Of a stretch of 64,000 bases of DNA, positions 11,401-22,688 are shown in pieces. Numbering within the stretch: position 1 is the stretch's first letter; the number at the start of each line of letters is the position of its first letter. The notes beneath the pieces were generated by a model, which had not been told where the DNA came from, searched no databases, and saw only the letters and a list, made by a program, of their open reading frames with translations. The stretch is from Diploscapter coronatus. Taxonomy: Eukaryota > Nematoda > Chromadorea > Rhabditida > Rhabditidae. The stretch spans positions 52,413,201 to 52,477,200 of the forward strand of contig OZ038422.1 in the NCBI GenBank assembly GCA_964036155.1. Direction: 5' to 3'. The position numbers were made by a program, and so were the translations under genes.

Positions 11401-14400
11401 GAGCTTGCGGTGCGGTTCAGGGGGGTCTGCAGTGCGGTGCGGTGCGGTGCGCCACTTCACTGCACCGCCAACATCCCTGTTCGAGATCTGGATTTATGAG
11501 TTATCATGAATTATGCTGATACGCGCAAATGTTCGAGATTCGCCACGATCGCCATACGAGAATCTCGACCAAGCCTTAACATTCGCGGCATCAGCACGAG
11601 TCATGCCCACTGTTCCTATTCAGATCTCTAGAGTCGAGGGTACTCTTGCTATAGATTTGTGATTCAATTATCCAATTAAAACCATGGTTACAGAGAAACT
11701 TTTTACTTACCCATTGGCAGTATCCCAAAGGGGACACGCATACACCTGGCCATCACCATCTTCTAGATTCTAAATTTTCTGTAGATAAAAATATAGAGCG
11801 ATGAAAAGTATGAAAGCAAATATCCTTGAACTAATCATAGTAAGCAGCCTGGAAATTTAGAACGATAAACCATAGGAACATACGAAATAATATGGTAAAA
11901 GATGCTCTAGCCTCCCTCCCCTTTCCTAATCCTTTACTATTTTCGTATGTTTCTATCATCCTACTTTTCAAAAATGCCTATAAGTAGAATGATGACTTAC
12001 ACTAGGATCACCTGGGATGACTTTATGTACATCAATACCAATGTAATAAAAGTTGCTCCAGTAATTCGTCTCCACTGAAAAGGAGAAAATCAATAGATAA
12101 TTTGAAGTGTCCTGTCTAATGTTTTGATAAAATTTAGTTAGTAAGAAATTTTGGCCAGTTTCGACATAATTTGGATGAGTTTTACGTTAAATTACATCTT
12201 TTAATAAATAGTAGGCTGATTGTGAGTCTATTGTCCGAAAAATTCAGGAAGACTACAGCGAAAAGGTTCGCTTTACAAAGATGGCCATAGCTTTACTTAG
12301 AATAGATCTTTTTCGGAGATCTAAAGTGTTGAGATTCAGCATGACTTCGATGATCAGACTGATACCAAGTTCAAATGTTAAAATCAATGCTGAAAACTGA
12401 TTTGGCCTCTCTAACCATTAGCTTTCTTTGTGAGTACAGTCTTATTAATGCCGCAAAATGAAAAAAAAAACAATTTAGAAATCGAATATTCCAAATTAAT
12501 TTATACGTTAATAAATTCTCATGAAATTCCTTACCATAATTAGCCAAGTCCATGCCTTGCTGTGCACTGTAGAGTCTTGCTAGATGGCACATTGAGGAGG
12601 GAGGGGAGCATAATCCCCTGCAGGCCGCAGCTGCGTCGTTCCAATTGACATCGACATCGTAATCAACCTCGGAAATCTGTAATATCCTTGTTATTCACAA
12701 AGCGAAATTAAAACGAAAATGATATTCAACGATCACCTGATAGCATTTGCCGTTAACAAAAGTCCAGCCAGTAGGACATTGTGCAGCTGAAATAGTTGAA
12801 TTTAGATTTGAAAAACGTCTTTTGTTTGAAGAAGAAGAAAGCATTTTCCTTCATTGAGGAAGAGTAAGATCATGCTATTGCTTGAAAAACGATTTGGTCG
12901 TTTATTCATGTAAATTTGATATTGATAGCTAAGTTCGGTTAAAAAAGAAGTGATAACACTTTCTTTGTAATTCATACACTATTCCTACAAATTTGATGTA
13001 TGAATTTAATGAATGAATATGTTCCCGGAAATCATGAATCTCTCGGAACATATGCAGCAGTTTTTTCCAGAAAACAAAATGATTCCTCCGAAAAGGTCCA
13101 TGAAATTTATAGACTCGCGCAATAGATTTCCTCTTGAATTGATAATAAAATTGTTGGTTTGAAGAATAGTTAAGACTTACCACATTGAGCTAACGGAGCT
13201 GAATTCGCGAAGCAAGGATCGGTTGTTGTGGTCGTTGCTGTTGTTGTCGTTGTAGTTTCTTCAATGATTAGGAAGACTTTTACTATTATCAAAAACATTC
13301 TGTACTAACCTGCAGAAGCAGCGTGACAATACATCTCAGAGACGGGTCTGAAATTCCCTTGACCTACGTTGACACTCCAAGCTCCTCCAGCACATCGCAG
13401 TACTCCGTATGTCAATGCAGTGTTTACGCAACCTTGTGTATCAGCGTATTGTACAGTCAGAACGTCAGATGGATTCGTGCATCGCACTTCGTTTCTGAAA
13501 TAAATAGTTTGAATGATACTTAAATCCTTTTTGAATTCTACAACTTACTGGCAGAAAACATCGACTTGTCCTGTCTGATTGGTAATTGTGTTGGCTGTAA
13601 CGGGAGGGAATGGGTTGGTGCAAGCTGGAGTAGCCTAAAATATTTTTTCCTTTAGTTACTAAATTTTATGAGCATAAAAAGCAGAAATATTTGAAGAGAA
13701 AATACGTTGTATTCGATCAAAATTTTCTAGTTTTTTTTTAATCTTTGGCTTACGCAGCAAAGTGAGATATTTCATTCCTATTAACCTAAAAACTCGTCAG
13801 AAAAATAGAATGGAGAAATTTATCGCAACTATTTTCACTAGTGTCAAAAGAAAACTTACTCCTGGATTTTTGACTGGCAAAGGTTGCGATGCACAAGGTT
13901 CGCAGGATACTGAAAGAAGTTTGCTTTTTTTCTCAATATTCTTGACAAGGCCTACTTTCAGGATTCTCTCGACAATAGACGTTGCTGATTTTAGAATATC
14001 CATGTGGACTGACGTCGACCTGCCATTCGCCGTCCTTGCATTCGACGATCATCGATGGAGCGTCATTGGGGTTGGTGTAAGCACAATAGCTGTAGTCAGA
14101 CAGGTAGGAAGATACCCACCCAGAGCCGGTACATGAGACTGCATATCTGAAATTAGAGTGCTGACATTGTTGAATAACGATCACTTGAAACACAAAATAA
14201 AGGAAACAATTCCGACACGAAGTAATTACTGCACTATTGCGGCTGACTTATCGATACTTCAACGATTCAAGGAATGTGTTTGACGATAAATCCAAAATAC
14301 GACGAAACGGTGAACGCCTTGCGTTTTCAAATTTTCTCAGTGTTTATCTCATTTCAAGTGATCGCTCTTTTATTATATTTTCATCTTTTTTACATTTCAT

Positions 14401-17400
14401 ATGAAAATAGCGCATCATTGACGTATGAATTTGAAAGAACAGAACGTGAATCTTCAGCTTACTTGCATCCAGTTCCATCAGTTGAATTTACTGCGAAGCT
14501 TGGAAAAAGATTGCAGTTCGTATCAGGGCACATGTCACCAGTTTGCTAAAATAGAGGAGCATATGAATAGGTAAGAATTTGATATCTTTATTTATAACCT
14601 ACCCCGGGTTGAATCAAAGGCATGGGGCCTGGGCAGGCTGGACAAGTATATGTGGGTGGAGCAGATGTTGTTGTGGTGTACACTAAAGAAATACATTTCT
14701 AACGATTTTATTCCTAATTGATACCTTCGGGAGGAGGAGTCTGAGAATCATTTGCACCGGCTGCTCGATATTGCAGAACGAACTCTGCATACACAGTACT
14801 GTAGGCGACGACCGGAGTGATGGCGAGATTGCTCGACACAATCACATTGTTGAAGCTGTCACAGCACATTCTGTAATATTGAACCTTCAGAATCACAGGG
14901 TGTATTATTTGGTTCGAAATCTGGGTAGTGCAAAGTCGTACATGGTCAGTTTGAAGGAAAGAAAAAGCATTTGAAAATAATAAACTAGCCTATCGACTTT
15001 CTCGATTTTCGTTCTCCCAGATTTGGGAGTTGACAAAGAACGAATCACTGATTTGCAGGATTATGAATGTCTTCTGGAAAAAACACCCACCGAGGGCTTG
15101 TCATTTCTTGGTTGGCATTGTATCTGATTTCGATTCCACGTTTTCTGCATCCGGGATCGCATTCGGGTTGAGCGAAGTTCGTGAAATTCACGTATTTGAA
15201 TTGAACGTAGGCGCTGCCTGCCGGTTTCTAAATTCAAACTTGTAAACTTTTTATGAATTTGCTCGAGTACCGCAATCCAATAGGTCCTTGTGAGGTATGG
15301 AACTGGGGTTTCAGGGGATGTACCGACGATTGAGATCGTAATACTCAGGTTTTGCCAAGATGTCGTGGCTGTGAGCTGCTGTCCGCCATCAGACGGCTGA
15401 AAACGATAAAATCGGTCTTGAAAAAATAGATTTGATCTTACTTTCGTATTGCAAGTCGTTCCAGCATACCTAGAGAACGCAAATGTTCAAATACGAATAT
15501 GACAAACTTCTCTAAAAATTTCATCAACGAATTTTTTGAAGAAGTTTGTCATAGTCAACTTTGAGCATTTGCGCTCTCTAGGCATACCCTAATGGGCAAT
15601 TGCATTTATCACAAGTGCGGGTGTTGAGATTTCCTCCATTGACGCATGTCGGCTTCGTTCCAGTACAACTGTCTGAAAAGTTTCATTTATGATTATAGTT
15701 AGCGCTCTAAAATTTCAACGTTTCCCTAGATTTGTTGCACAATGGTTTTCGTCAGACTAAAATTATCATTTGAAAATCGTCTTACTGTTGCAGTAGTAGA
15801 AAGTATTGACGAGGTTCAAGTCATAGCTGGAGATTATTCCCGACCCAATTGTCCAGAAATAATTCGAAGTTTTTGGAATGAGTGGGAAGTTAGTCGAACC
15901 TTCGTATACGTATCTGAATTTCAGCTCATTGTAATCAGTAAAAGGTAAATTCTAATTTTCGAAAAGAGGAATCAAGTAAAATTGGACTAAGATTTACAAA
16001 TTGAAATGAAATCCAATGTTGATGGGTTTTGAGATTTTTAATACCAGTCCTGACTTGACCTCATTAAGAGGAGTAGAGTCAGGTCAAAACTTTGATCGAT
16101 ATTGAACGAAACAATTTCAAATCAATCTCCTTCGGATTTTAATGCTTCTTCAACAACTTACGCGTCATAACTGGAGTGAAGAACAGAGCCATAGTTATAG
16201 GGTAGAAGATTGCTGGAGTATGTTGTGTTGATTGCGCCGATACCAGCTACAAGATCAGGCTAAAATCACTAATGTTATAGAGTTCACTTTGATATGACTA
16301 GATTCGTTATTTGATCGTAAAATTGTGAATCCAAATGACGATTTGTCACGTAGATAGAGAAGTCTTCGAAAGGCTGCACTTTTTGATAACAGTACCTCAT
16401 TGTCGTACTTTCAGAATTGATGAAAGCTTTTGAAAGTGCAATAATGAAACACTTCACATAAGCCTGCATAGACGATTACATTTATCCTACTCAATGTCAT
16501 TAGTTTCAAACTTGTTCTAATTTCGAAAGAATCCTTCTTGATTTCACAACGGATCCAACAAGCTATAGTAAGACATGCCACTAACATGAACCGATGGCGA
16601 ATTGAATGTGACGTAGGTGTCGCGATCGCTTCTGACTTCCATTCGATAGAAGCCCAGTGCGTGCATGAATGCCTTCGCTAGTTGACCTTCCTGCATATTT
16701 TCTATAACTCTACAGAGATTTATCATTTTTCTCACGTATTTGCAATTGGTTCCCATTATAATCGTCTGCTCTCCAGCCTTGCAGCCGATATTCGATGAAG
16801 TGCATCCATTTACTGCTGGATCGCTGTAGATCTGAAAAGGGAAAATGGTATCCATTATTTAGGGTAAATTATGCAATTTGACAGAGATTGAAAGTCAAAT
16901 AAAATATTTTCCATAGAATGAACACTCATCAATATTTTCTTCTTCATTGTTTTTTTCTATTCAAATGCAGTACGAAAATGGGCAAATATCAAAAACAGGA
17001 TTGTGTGCACTCCACTAGGAAATCGAACTCAACTCAAACTCGCACTCGCTAACGAGTTTGAATTTGAAAATTTGTTCCGGGTTCGAGTGGAGTTGAGTTC
17101 GAACATTTTCTAACTTCGCGCAACCCTGATCAAAGGGTTTTGAGTGAGAATTGGTGAATTGTCCTTTTATCCTCATCCTAATAAAATCGACAAACCTTGA
17201 TTCTGTTTCTTGCAGTTGCATTGACCACAAAGTTTATGCAGGTTGACAGTTGGAATTTGCTAACGACACGATTCACTACGTCATTTTGGTGAGTTGCTAA
17301 AATGTAGTTCAAATTGCTCTTTCTATTAATTAGTGAGCGATACTCACAAAGGCCGTTCAAATAGTAATAGACTGTGTTCTGAGCCCATTTTCGGAGAGTT

Positions 17401-17492
17401 ATTGCTGCCTGACGCTTCTCTCGACGATCTTCATGGGAATTGACGCTTGCCAGAAGGAGGAAGAGGATTGTGAACCCATATGAGAACTTCAT
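8418..17492 (-). CDS. pseudo-astacin / EGF / CUB / C6-like / C-type lectin mosaic protein
   Basis: A 27-exon model gives one frame of 889 residues. Exons: 17492-17348, 17296-17196, 16831-16736, 16690-16586, 16259-16162, 15913-15786, 15672-15588, 15469-15442, 15396-15271, 15227-15091, 14870-14725, 14682-14603, 14545-14463, 14146-13956, 13909-13860, 13634-13549, 13494-13310, 13258-13181, 12786-12737, 12676-12535, 12074-12001, 11769-11711, 10378-10317, 9642-9470, 9050-8997, 8610-8560, 8474-8418. Order of parts: signal peptide (ATG behind a TTTCAG trans-splice site), REKR cleavage site, astacin-type domain, EGF, CUB, two C6-like cysteine modules (starting CPACP and CEPC), a poly-Thr linker, a C-type lectin domain (CPTGWTFVNGKCY), then a third C6/DUF281-like module. 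The astacin zinc motif HExxHxxGxxH reads KAFMHALGFYR, and the Met-turn reads SVLHSS. Metal ligands and the catalytic Glu are lost, so it is almost surely not a protease. It is probably a secreted binding protein. Confidence 0.82.
9376..9420. repeat. tiny hAT-like hairpin remnant in intron
   Basis: CAGAGATGT at the left and its exact complement at the right enclose 27 bp containing GCGGTCC. The flanking octamers GTTTCAAC (368-375) and GTTTCAAT (421-428) match at 7 of 8 bases, as expected for an 8-bp target duplication. It resembles a deleted copy of the element at 11317. Confidence 0.6.
11317..11479. mobile_element. hAT-type MITE filled with GCGGT pentamers
   Basis: The ends are CAGGGATGT and ACATCCCTG. 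The flanks are a perfect direct repeat TTCGAGAT (309-316 and 480-487), the 8-bp target duplication typical of hAT transposons. The inside is a striking GC-rich run of GCGGT units in a very AT-rich intron. It has no coding capacity and lies in intron 22 of the pseudo-astacin gene. Confidence 0.8.
15461..15587. repeat. intron 7 of the mosaic gene is itself a hairpin
   Basis: About 48 bp next to the acceptor (15464-15515) is repeated inverted next to the donor (15539-15587). The shared core includes AGAAGTTTGTCATA and GCATTTGCG. The repeat reaches both splice sites: GGTATGC is present at each end in matching context. The two exon edges are thus copies of each other in opposite strands, as if a palindromic element supplied the splice signals on insertion. 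Confidence 0.7.
17023..17102. repeat. foldback repeat, family A copy 1
   Basis: TCGAACTCAACTC at the left is the exact complement of the right end, with a nested ACTCGCTAACGAGT palindrome. A related element sits at about 18955-19080, and both are followed by CAAAGGGTTTTGA. It lies in an intron of the mosaic gene. Confidence 0.6.
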
Positions 17493-18530
17493 CTGAAATG
17501 AATGAAATATCACTTAAAGATCACTTTTGCGAATTGAGAGAGTACTGTAAAATGGTTCGAAATCTCGCAATTGTTATTTCCCGACTCATTAACTAAGAAC
17601 ATTGAATGATCAATGCTAGAGAGGAGTATGAGATGATGAGAACTACAAATCATTAGAAGGAGATGCTAATAATTTACAAAATAAATACCAGGTACATGAA
17701 GTTTTTGGAGGTTTCAGAATACATTGCTCTGCGTTCGGAAGCCAGTCTTTTTATACATCTCATTAGGGCGTTACTGTGGGTAGGTACGACTCAAATCTCA
17801 CATCATTATTACGTGTATTGCAAATGTTATAGCTTTTGGGGCACTTTCGAGCAGTTTTTAATCCCGAGTCTCTGCGTGAATTCACACATATCGAATGCGC
17901 AAATTGGTCTGATAGCGATGATTATTTTTACACTTTTTTACTTTGAATCTCTTCTTTTTGATCATGTACTTGTTCACTATTTAGGTGTATTAACAGATCA
18001 TAATCTGTCGACTAGAGACCGATTAACTAGACTATCTGTGGCAATGTCTATGGTTGGGGGAAGTTATGTAAATGGATAGAGAGAGAAGAGAGGCGTAATG
18101 AGATGCGCTCGCAAATCCCCCGATTGAAACGGTCGAGATCTCTTTGCATTCGACGAGCTGACGAACATTGCACTCCTTTGAGAGGATTTCAATGAACTTA
18201 CACAGAAAAAGCGACACTCAATTACAGTAAACCCATTTATTTTTTCGTATAGTTTCATTAGACCGATAGGAAGAAAACCCTTATTTTTCTTACAATTTCA
18301 CCGAAGCCTTTGTCAGTGCGTGATTTTACAAGTTCTGCATGAAAATGAAATTTTGACAAATAATAATTTGACCAATTTCTATGCGTAAAATTATTCATTA
18401 ATACATTTTCAAGATACTACTCATCGATTCTTTCATTTTATTTAAATTATAATTATAGAACAAAACAGTTCCAGGAAAATTTCATTTACAGATCCAGGAT
18501 TTTTTTAAAATATGAAGTGGCGTTGTAGTT

Positions 18531-21500
18531 TCAATTTCTCGAAATCAATAGAGTCTTGATAAGTTCATCAATACTATCAGAATTTCTGTCATCCATAAGC
18601 GTAGATATGTCCTAAATTTCTCATCTCATATGTATTAATCTCTAGGCATCCTATAAAATAGCTTCACCTTCTCAAAAGTAGCATCTTTGGATAGATGTTG
18701 AGCTTCGTATTTGGAGATTGGAATCGGATCAATTTGACAGAGCGGAAAACTTTCGCTAAATTTCTCTTCATCATTATTTGAGATAAGTGTCAACCCAGAA
18801 ATTACCCTGTCAGGCAGTTTATATCATTCATTAATCCACGCACACGCGAGATGTGATTCTGAAAATTAGCAATGAATATATTTATTATGAAAAATCAGGA
18901 ATATTTGGTTTTTATAGAAAAAAAAGTGCTCTTTGATTATAGTAAATTATATAGTCGAACTCAGTAAAATTTTTCGTGTTGAACTCGAAATCAACTCTAA
19001 CTCGCTAGCAAACTAGAGTTGAGCTCCGAAATTCTTGCCTCTAACAAGTTAGAACATAGCCGTGTACCATTTTGCACTTCAAAGGGTTTTGATCTAACAG
19101 TAAATATAATTGCATCATTCTAAGAAATAATAAATTCCTAAACGTATACCTCGAAAATCTGGACACATGCTTCTTGACCATTTACATTATTTGGCTCATT
19201 CTCATCCCAATTGAAATATTTTGCCACATTTCCATTTTCGTCCACGAAGATCTCGCTCTAAAATTTTGAACTGAAACTCTAATTCATAATTACTCAATGA
19301 TATAATTTCTCCGTACTGTTGCATTTTCACGAGCAATTCCAAGCCAAAGGGCATTACCGAATTCTAAAATTATTGTAATAATATGAGCATTATAGGGGCA
19401 AATCGGTTAATTTTACTTTTAGTTACAGCATAATTTTCGGCATCGTCATTGAAAACCGGTAGATGAGATGAATTGTGAATACTTTTGCAAGCTTTCACGG
19501 CGTCTGGCTGATTCATAAATTTGTCAATTTTCTTAAAAATAATTCCTTCTTTAGGAAAATCCAATTTTTGCTCACCTTATAACAGGAATTATGGAAGAAT
19601 TCAAATCCTTGTGGGCATGTAACAGATTCTGTTTGGCACAAAGGGAAGGTTTCTCTAAAATTTAAAAGTTGCATCTACTTTCAAATTAAAATACGAGAAA
19701 TTACAAACCTATCGCAATGAATATCGTTGTATTTTCCATTTACGCCATAAATCTGAATAATTTTTTTTTAAATATCGAAAAGAGGAGTTTATAGGAAAAG
19801 TTTTTTTTTAATCATGAAGAGAATACCCACCTCAATACAACCCTCTTTACCTTTTACATTATTGGGCTCTAAAGTAAATATATATATTTTTTTAGAAAAA
19901 TCGAAACTTATACCTCTAGGCCTAAAATTAAAGAAGGTCGCTTCTCTTCCATTTAGTAAGACGAACTTGTCGCTCTAAATTTGAGGTTGTTTCGGAGATA
20001 ATTAGGCAATAGATAGAGTTATCCCTACTCCGGGCGTCTTCCTGGTTAATCCAAGCCAAAATTGGTGATCGAATCCTAAATTTGAAATATATTTGAAGTT
20101 GGATTTAGCATTTAACTGAAAGATAGGATAGTTAAGTGAGATGGACTAATTAAACTTGACAGGAACTGCTTTTGGGTGAACAGAATATGCACACAAAATT
20201 TTAATGAAGGATGTTAACTATGTTATCGTTCAAGAATGTATTAATAATTATAATTGTTAGAAATTTTGATAAGTTATATTTGCAAACTAAATGAATAAGA
20301 ATACTTTCTGAAACCACAGCATTTTCCTTTTCGTTTTTGAACACTGCAAGATGCGATGACTTGTGCAATTTTGTGCATGCTGCCTCAGCCTCATCGTGCC
20401 CAACTTTGTCGTTGATTTTCTGAATTAGTGTAAATTTTGATATCGTGAGTAATATTTAGAGAGACGTACCGAGTAACAAGATCCACTAATTAGCTCGAAA
20501 TTCATAGGACAATGCGAAGTTTCTGAAATTGTCATATTGGCTGAAAATTCTTGAAAGTAATGACGAAATTTTCAAGGGCTAATAATTTGATTATTTAGGG
20601 TGCTTTATATCTGAGAGAAATTCGAATTTAAAATATTCTTCAACTAATCATTCGAATTTTAAACACGTTATATTTAAGAAGAGTTCGAACAAATCTAAGA
20701 CTTGGCATCGGATTACAAAATTACGATTCTATGAGCCAAAATCGAGATCTGATGGATCTAGTCGGATCTTATGAATCTGATTCAATATTCGCATCTTTCT
20801 ATTTTGTTTAAACTATTTTTACATATCAAAAGATCTATGAAAAAATTATCGATTGATTCACCTTCACTTTCAACTTGGTTCGATTCTGTTCCATTGCTCA
20901 GGTCAGATTTGCGAGAGATGGTTGGATCAGCTTGGCAAACGACATTTGTGCTACTAAAACATATTTAATTTCCTTTAGAAATAGCCTTTATCGTAACTTG
21001 GATGCTATAAACCATCGGGAATGTGAAATCGTTTGAGCATTGTTAGGAAAAAATTTTACATACACTATTCCAAATGAAAACTTAGGAATTTGCATTTATT
21101 CCGCCATTTTAATCGAAAATCTACTTACTGAAGATTGCAGGTCAAATCGTTCCATTTTCCTCTTCCCCAGTTAATTTCAACACAATCCTCTATACCATCT
21201 ATCAAAATATTTACTTTAAAGATAGGGGAAAATTTTGAGAGTAATTACCGACGTTATTCGGTTCATCGGGAGCATGCCAGTTGAAGAATTTCTGCTCACG
21301 ACCTTTCGCATCGATGAAGTTGTTCTAAATAGATTCCAATAAAAATTTGTAATTTCACGAAAATTTTGAACTGCAAGATATGACATTATTCGAAACATGA
21401 TAAATATTTAGTACGGTAAAAGATATTTTATTCCAATATCGTCTATTATATTTTGGTTATGTCTTGAGTCATGATATCATGCGGTTTGCATAAGTCTTAT

Positions 21501-22093
21501 TTCATAATGAAATTCTTACTCCATTTGCTCTTGTGATTCCAACCCACATGAACATGCCGTATTCTGAATTCACTGAATTATGCATTCGTTTAGATTCTAC
21601 CAATGATTACTTGAAACTATAATATCATTTTCTTCTTTATCCTTGAAAATCGGAGGATGTGCAGATTCATGCATCTGTTTACATCGTCGAACTGCACTTC
21701 TATATGTTTCAGTGCCTTGGAGTTTCTGAATGAAGTCATTATTTTTTAGAGACAAAATATAATATATGTACGAAAACTTTTAAGGTCGAAAAGAGAAAAG
21801 AAGGAAAGTCTTTCATACGATATTTATCCTTCTTCAGCATACTTGAAAGTAATCGTGCATTATTTTGTATATCCAAGTTTCACTAATCAAATTATGCTTA
21901 CTGTATAGCATGAACGATGAATGAATTCAAAACCTCTTGGACATTTCAATTCATCTGAAAACATTTTTTGTTATTTTAAAAAAGCTAATTTCTTACATCT
22001 CTGTAAAATAGCGACATCCTTATCACCTATGGTTCGAATAACAGAGCCAAGTGAATATTGAACGAAGATAAAAATCAATGATTTTAGAAGCAT
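18531..22093 (-). CDS. secreted protein with three tandem C-type lectin domains
   Basis: A 20-exon model gives 494 residues in one frame: 22093-21997, 21954-21902, 21725-21611, 21572-21520, 21324-21249, 21198-21129, 20953-20862, 20522-20470, 20419-20305, 20075-20029, 19974-19914, 19868-19831, 19752-19709, 19654-19576, 19531-19417, 19363-19317, 19257-19150, 18858-18806, 18755-18668, 18611-18531. It starts with a signal peptide (MLLKSLIFIFVQYSLGS) behind TTTTAG. Domains start at CPRGFEFIHRSCY, CPMNFELISGSCY and CPQGFEFFHNSCY. The exon pattern repeats in each domain, showing internal triplication. All three keep EPNN, the mannose-type calcium/sugar motif. The partner WND is WND in domain 1, YND in domain 2 and MND in domain 3. 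Each domain carries a WVGI or WLGL-type core. Calcium-dependent sugar binding is likely at least for domain 1. The short C-terminal tail has no membrane anchor. Confidence 0.88.
18955..19085. repeat. foldback repeat, family A copy 2
   Basis: Diverged relative of the element at 17023. Paired segments such as AACTCTAACTCGCTAG and CTAGAGTTGAGCTC sit next to each other, and the right flank shares TTCAAAGGGTTTTGA. It lies in intron 17 of the three-domain lectin gene. Confidence 0.5.
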
Positions 22094-22519
22094 CTAAAAC
22101 AATAGAATAAAATTTCTGAATTATCTAATGGAAAAAACCTCAGAAATATTCTCAGAATGCTAGATTCCAAGAAAATATCATCCAATTTATACCTTTGTAA
22201 AAGCCCTATTCGTAATATAGTTATTAGTAAAGTAAGAAATTATTATCTAAACGCAGATTACAATTACTAAGTGATTGCTAAATAATTCATATCTTCAGAA
22301 TTTTCAAGACTTCATTTTAACAAGTTACTAATTTAAAATTATCCATTCAGTTTTTCATAAATGATCTGAATCAGAGCTGAGACGAAGTTTCGATTTCGAA
22401 TTTGAAAATAATACTGACGCATTTTCTGAGTTAATTCTAATACAAGCATAGATTGAAATCCAGTTTAAAAATACCTGATCACTTACGAAACAAATTTAGA
22501 AAATTTGTCTTATTCTAAA

Positions 22520-22591
22520 CAGGGATGCATACAGGTACCAAAATTGTACCTGTACCTTACTTGCTAAGTACCTTATCTAAAAGCATCTCTG
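22520..22591. mobile_element. short hAT-like MITE
   Basis: The ends are CAGGGATGC and GCATCTCTG. The flanking octamers ATTCTAAA and ATTCGAAG agree at 6 of 8 positions. An internal inverted pair (CAGGTACC / GGTAC-type repeats) is visible. It lies between the lectin gene and the serpin gene. Confidence 0.5.
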
Positions 22592-22688
22592 ATTCGAAGT
22601 AATGCATATGCTTTGAAAGCTCGAGAATCAATTATAGATGAAAAGTTTATTCATTTCAAAATTGTAATTAAAAATAATAAAAGGTCCC

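Noticed and set aside
11264..11519. Two overlapping open frames rich in Arg, Cys, Gly and Val
   Set aside because: They are translations of the GCGGT repeat array in the hAT-type MITE, not genes.
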